9,253 nt of DNA from Bordetella parapertussis (GTDB lineage Bacteria > Pseudomonadota > Gammaproteobacteria > Burkholderiales > Burkholderiaceae_B), in assembly GCA_945911685.1 (NCBI GenBank), contig CAMEAW010000112.1, forward strand, positions 1 to 9,253. Direction: 5' to 3'. This document shows, in pieces, positions 8,138 through 9,253 of the stretch (its first letter is position 1; each line of letters opens with the position of its first letter). Both the position numbers and the translations under genes were made by a program. Under the pieces are notes generated by a model. That model worked only from the letters and a program-made list of their open reading frames with translations, ran no database searches and was not told where the DNA came from.

Positions 8138-9253
8138 TCAACTCGTCGGCTGCTCAAGCAAACAATCAACGTAGTAGCGTTTATCGCCATTGGGCAAAAT
8201 CTCTTCCGCTAAACCATGAATATAGGTTTCAAAGCCCGGAAATTTTTCGTTGAACGAACGGGCAAACTGTAAATATTGCACAATCGTTTTATTAAAGCGC
8301 TCGCCCGGGATCAGCAACGGAATACCTGGTGGGTAAGGCGTCAACAACACCCCGGTGACACGACCTTCGAGTTGATCAATTGACACACGCTCAACCTCAC
8401 GATGCGCCATTTGTGCAAATGCATCAGAGGGCTTGAGTGCCGGGACCATATCGCTCAGATACATCTCGGTCGTTAACCGCGCCACGTCGTGTTTGCGGTA
8501 TTCGGCGTGAATCTGTTGGCAAAGGTCGCGCAAGCCAAGTCGCTCGTACTGGCGATGCCCTTTGCAATAGTCGGGCAAAATTCGCCACATCGGTTGATTG
8601 CGGTCGTAGTCATCCTTAAACTGCTGCAATGCTGTCAGCAGCGTGTTCCAACGACCCTTAGTGATGCCGATCGTGAACAAGATAAAAAACGAATAGAGGC
8701 CAGTTTTTTCGACCACCACGCCATGCTCTGTCAAATACTTCGAGACCAAGGCCGCGGGGATACCCGTTTCACCAAAGCTACCGGACATATCCAAACCAGG
8801 CGTCACAATCGTCGCCTTGATCGGATCCAGCATGTTGAAGCCTTCGGCTAAATCACCAAACCCATGCCAATGATCATTTGACTTGAGCACCCAGTCGGCC
8901 TGCTCGCCCACGCCGCGCGGGGCAAGATAGTCTGGGCCCCACACGGTAAACCACCAGTCGTCATCGCCGTATTCAAGATCCACCTTGCGCATCGCGCGCC
9001 TAAAATCCAGAGCTTCGCGAATACTTTCTTCAACCAGCGCAGAGCCCCCTGGGGCCTCCATCATCGCAGCGGCCACATCGCACGAGGCGATAATCGCGTA
9101 CTGCGGCGAGGTCGAGGTGTGCATCAAATACGCCTCGTTAAAAATATTGCGATCGAGCTTACGGGTTTCGGGCTCTTGAACAATGATCTGCGACGCCTGC
9201 GAAATACCGGCCAATAACTTATGCGTTGAATGGGTTGCAAACACCATTGCCTT
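8138..9253 (-). CDS. Orn/Lys/Arg decarboxylase, fold-type I PLP enzyme (C-terminal half; 5' end outside window)
   Basis: A PLP-dependent basic amino acid decarboxylase that would release CO2 and a polyamine-type amine from arginine, lysine or ornithine. Only the last 371 codons are visible, against about 700-760 for the bacterial family. The frame is open through the right edge (the first visible codons read KAMVFATHSTHKLLAGISQA), so the ATG at 9247 is internal and not a start. The STHK motif holds the PLP lysine (codon 9220-9218). NIFNEAYLMHTSTSPQYAII, then WFTVWGPDYL, and the C-terminal-domain signature VLLTPYPPGIPLLIPGERF follow. The protein ends ...LLEQPTS with TGA at 8140-8138. I cannot tell which substrate it uses. 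The biosynthetic versus acid-stress role and the promoter lie outside the visible part. Confidence 0.92.
   Translation of the reverse strand, partial: KAMVFATHSTHKLLAGISQASQIIVQEPETRKLDRNIFNEAYLMHTSTSPQYAIIASCDVAAAMMEAPGGSALVEESIREALDFRRAMRKVDLEYGDDDWWFTVWGPDYLAPRGVGEQADWVLKSNDHWHGFGDLAEGFNMLDPIKATIVTPGLDMSGSFGETGIPAALVSKYLTEHGVVVEKTGLYSFFILFTIGITKGRWNTLLTALQQFKDDYDRNQPMWRILPDYCKGHRQYERLGLRDLCQQIHAEYRKHDVARLTTEMYLSDMVPALKPSDAFAQMAHREVERVSIDQLEGRVTGVLLTPYPPGIPLLIPGERFNKTIVQYLQFARSFNEKFPGFETYIHGLAEEILPNGDKRYYVDCLLEQPTS

Overview
The window looks like ordinary chromosomal DNA of a betaproteobacterium, probably Burkholderiales (Alcaligenaceae-like). That placement is an inference from moderately high GC, the protein sequences, and the tandem glycine riboswitch ahead of gcvT-gcvH-gcvP. 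There is no sign of phage, transposons, CRISPR, tRNA or rRNA.

Layout. Positions 34-1926 (+) encode a membrane-anchored, probably periplasmic protein: a DUF945/YdgA-like body with what reads as a YbjN-type domain at its C-terminus. It converges on the glycine cleavage operon, which runs leftwards: gcvT (5420-6523), gcvH (4967-5347) and gcvP (2091-4955), ending at an intrinsic terminator near 1991-2026. The 417-base gap 6524-6940 is not empty. On the minus strand it holds a candidate promoter (6851-6880), a two-aptamer glycine riboswitch (6603-6835) and a structured expression platform (6544-6602) leading to the gcvT ribosome binding site. Further upstream, on the same strand, lie a HI0933/YhiN-family flavoprotein (6941-8137) and the C-terminal half of an Orn/Lys/Arg decarboxylase that runs off the right edge (8138-9253). 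The stop codon of the decarboxylase directly abuts the start codon of the flavoprotein.

How the genes work together. GcvP, GcvH and GcvT are three of the four glycine cleavage proteins. The fourth, dihydrolipoamide dehydrogenase, is not in the window. Together they split glycine into CO2, ammonia and 5,10-methylene-THF with NADH. The riboswitch senses glycine in the gcv transcript, so the substrate controls its own breakdown. The decarboxylase and flavoprotein probably form a separate transcription unit. The DUF945-YbjN protein has no visible link to glycine metabolism.

The points most worth a second look are the DUF945-YbjN fusion, the mutually exclusive RNA pairings downstream of glycine aptamer 2, and the divergent 3' strand of aptamer 1. 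I found no wholly new system here.
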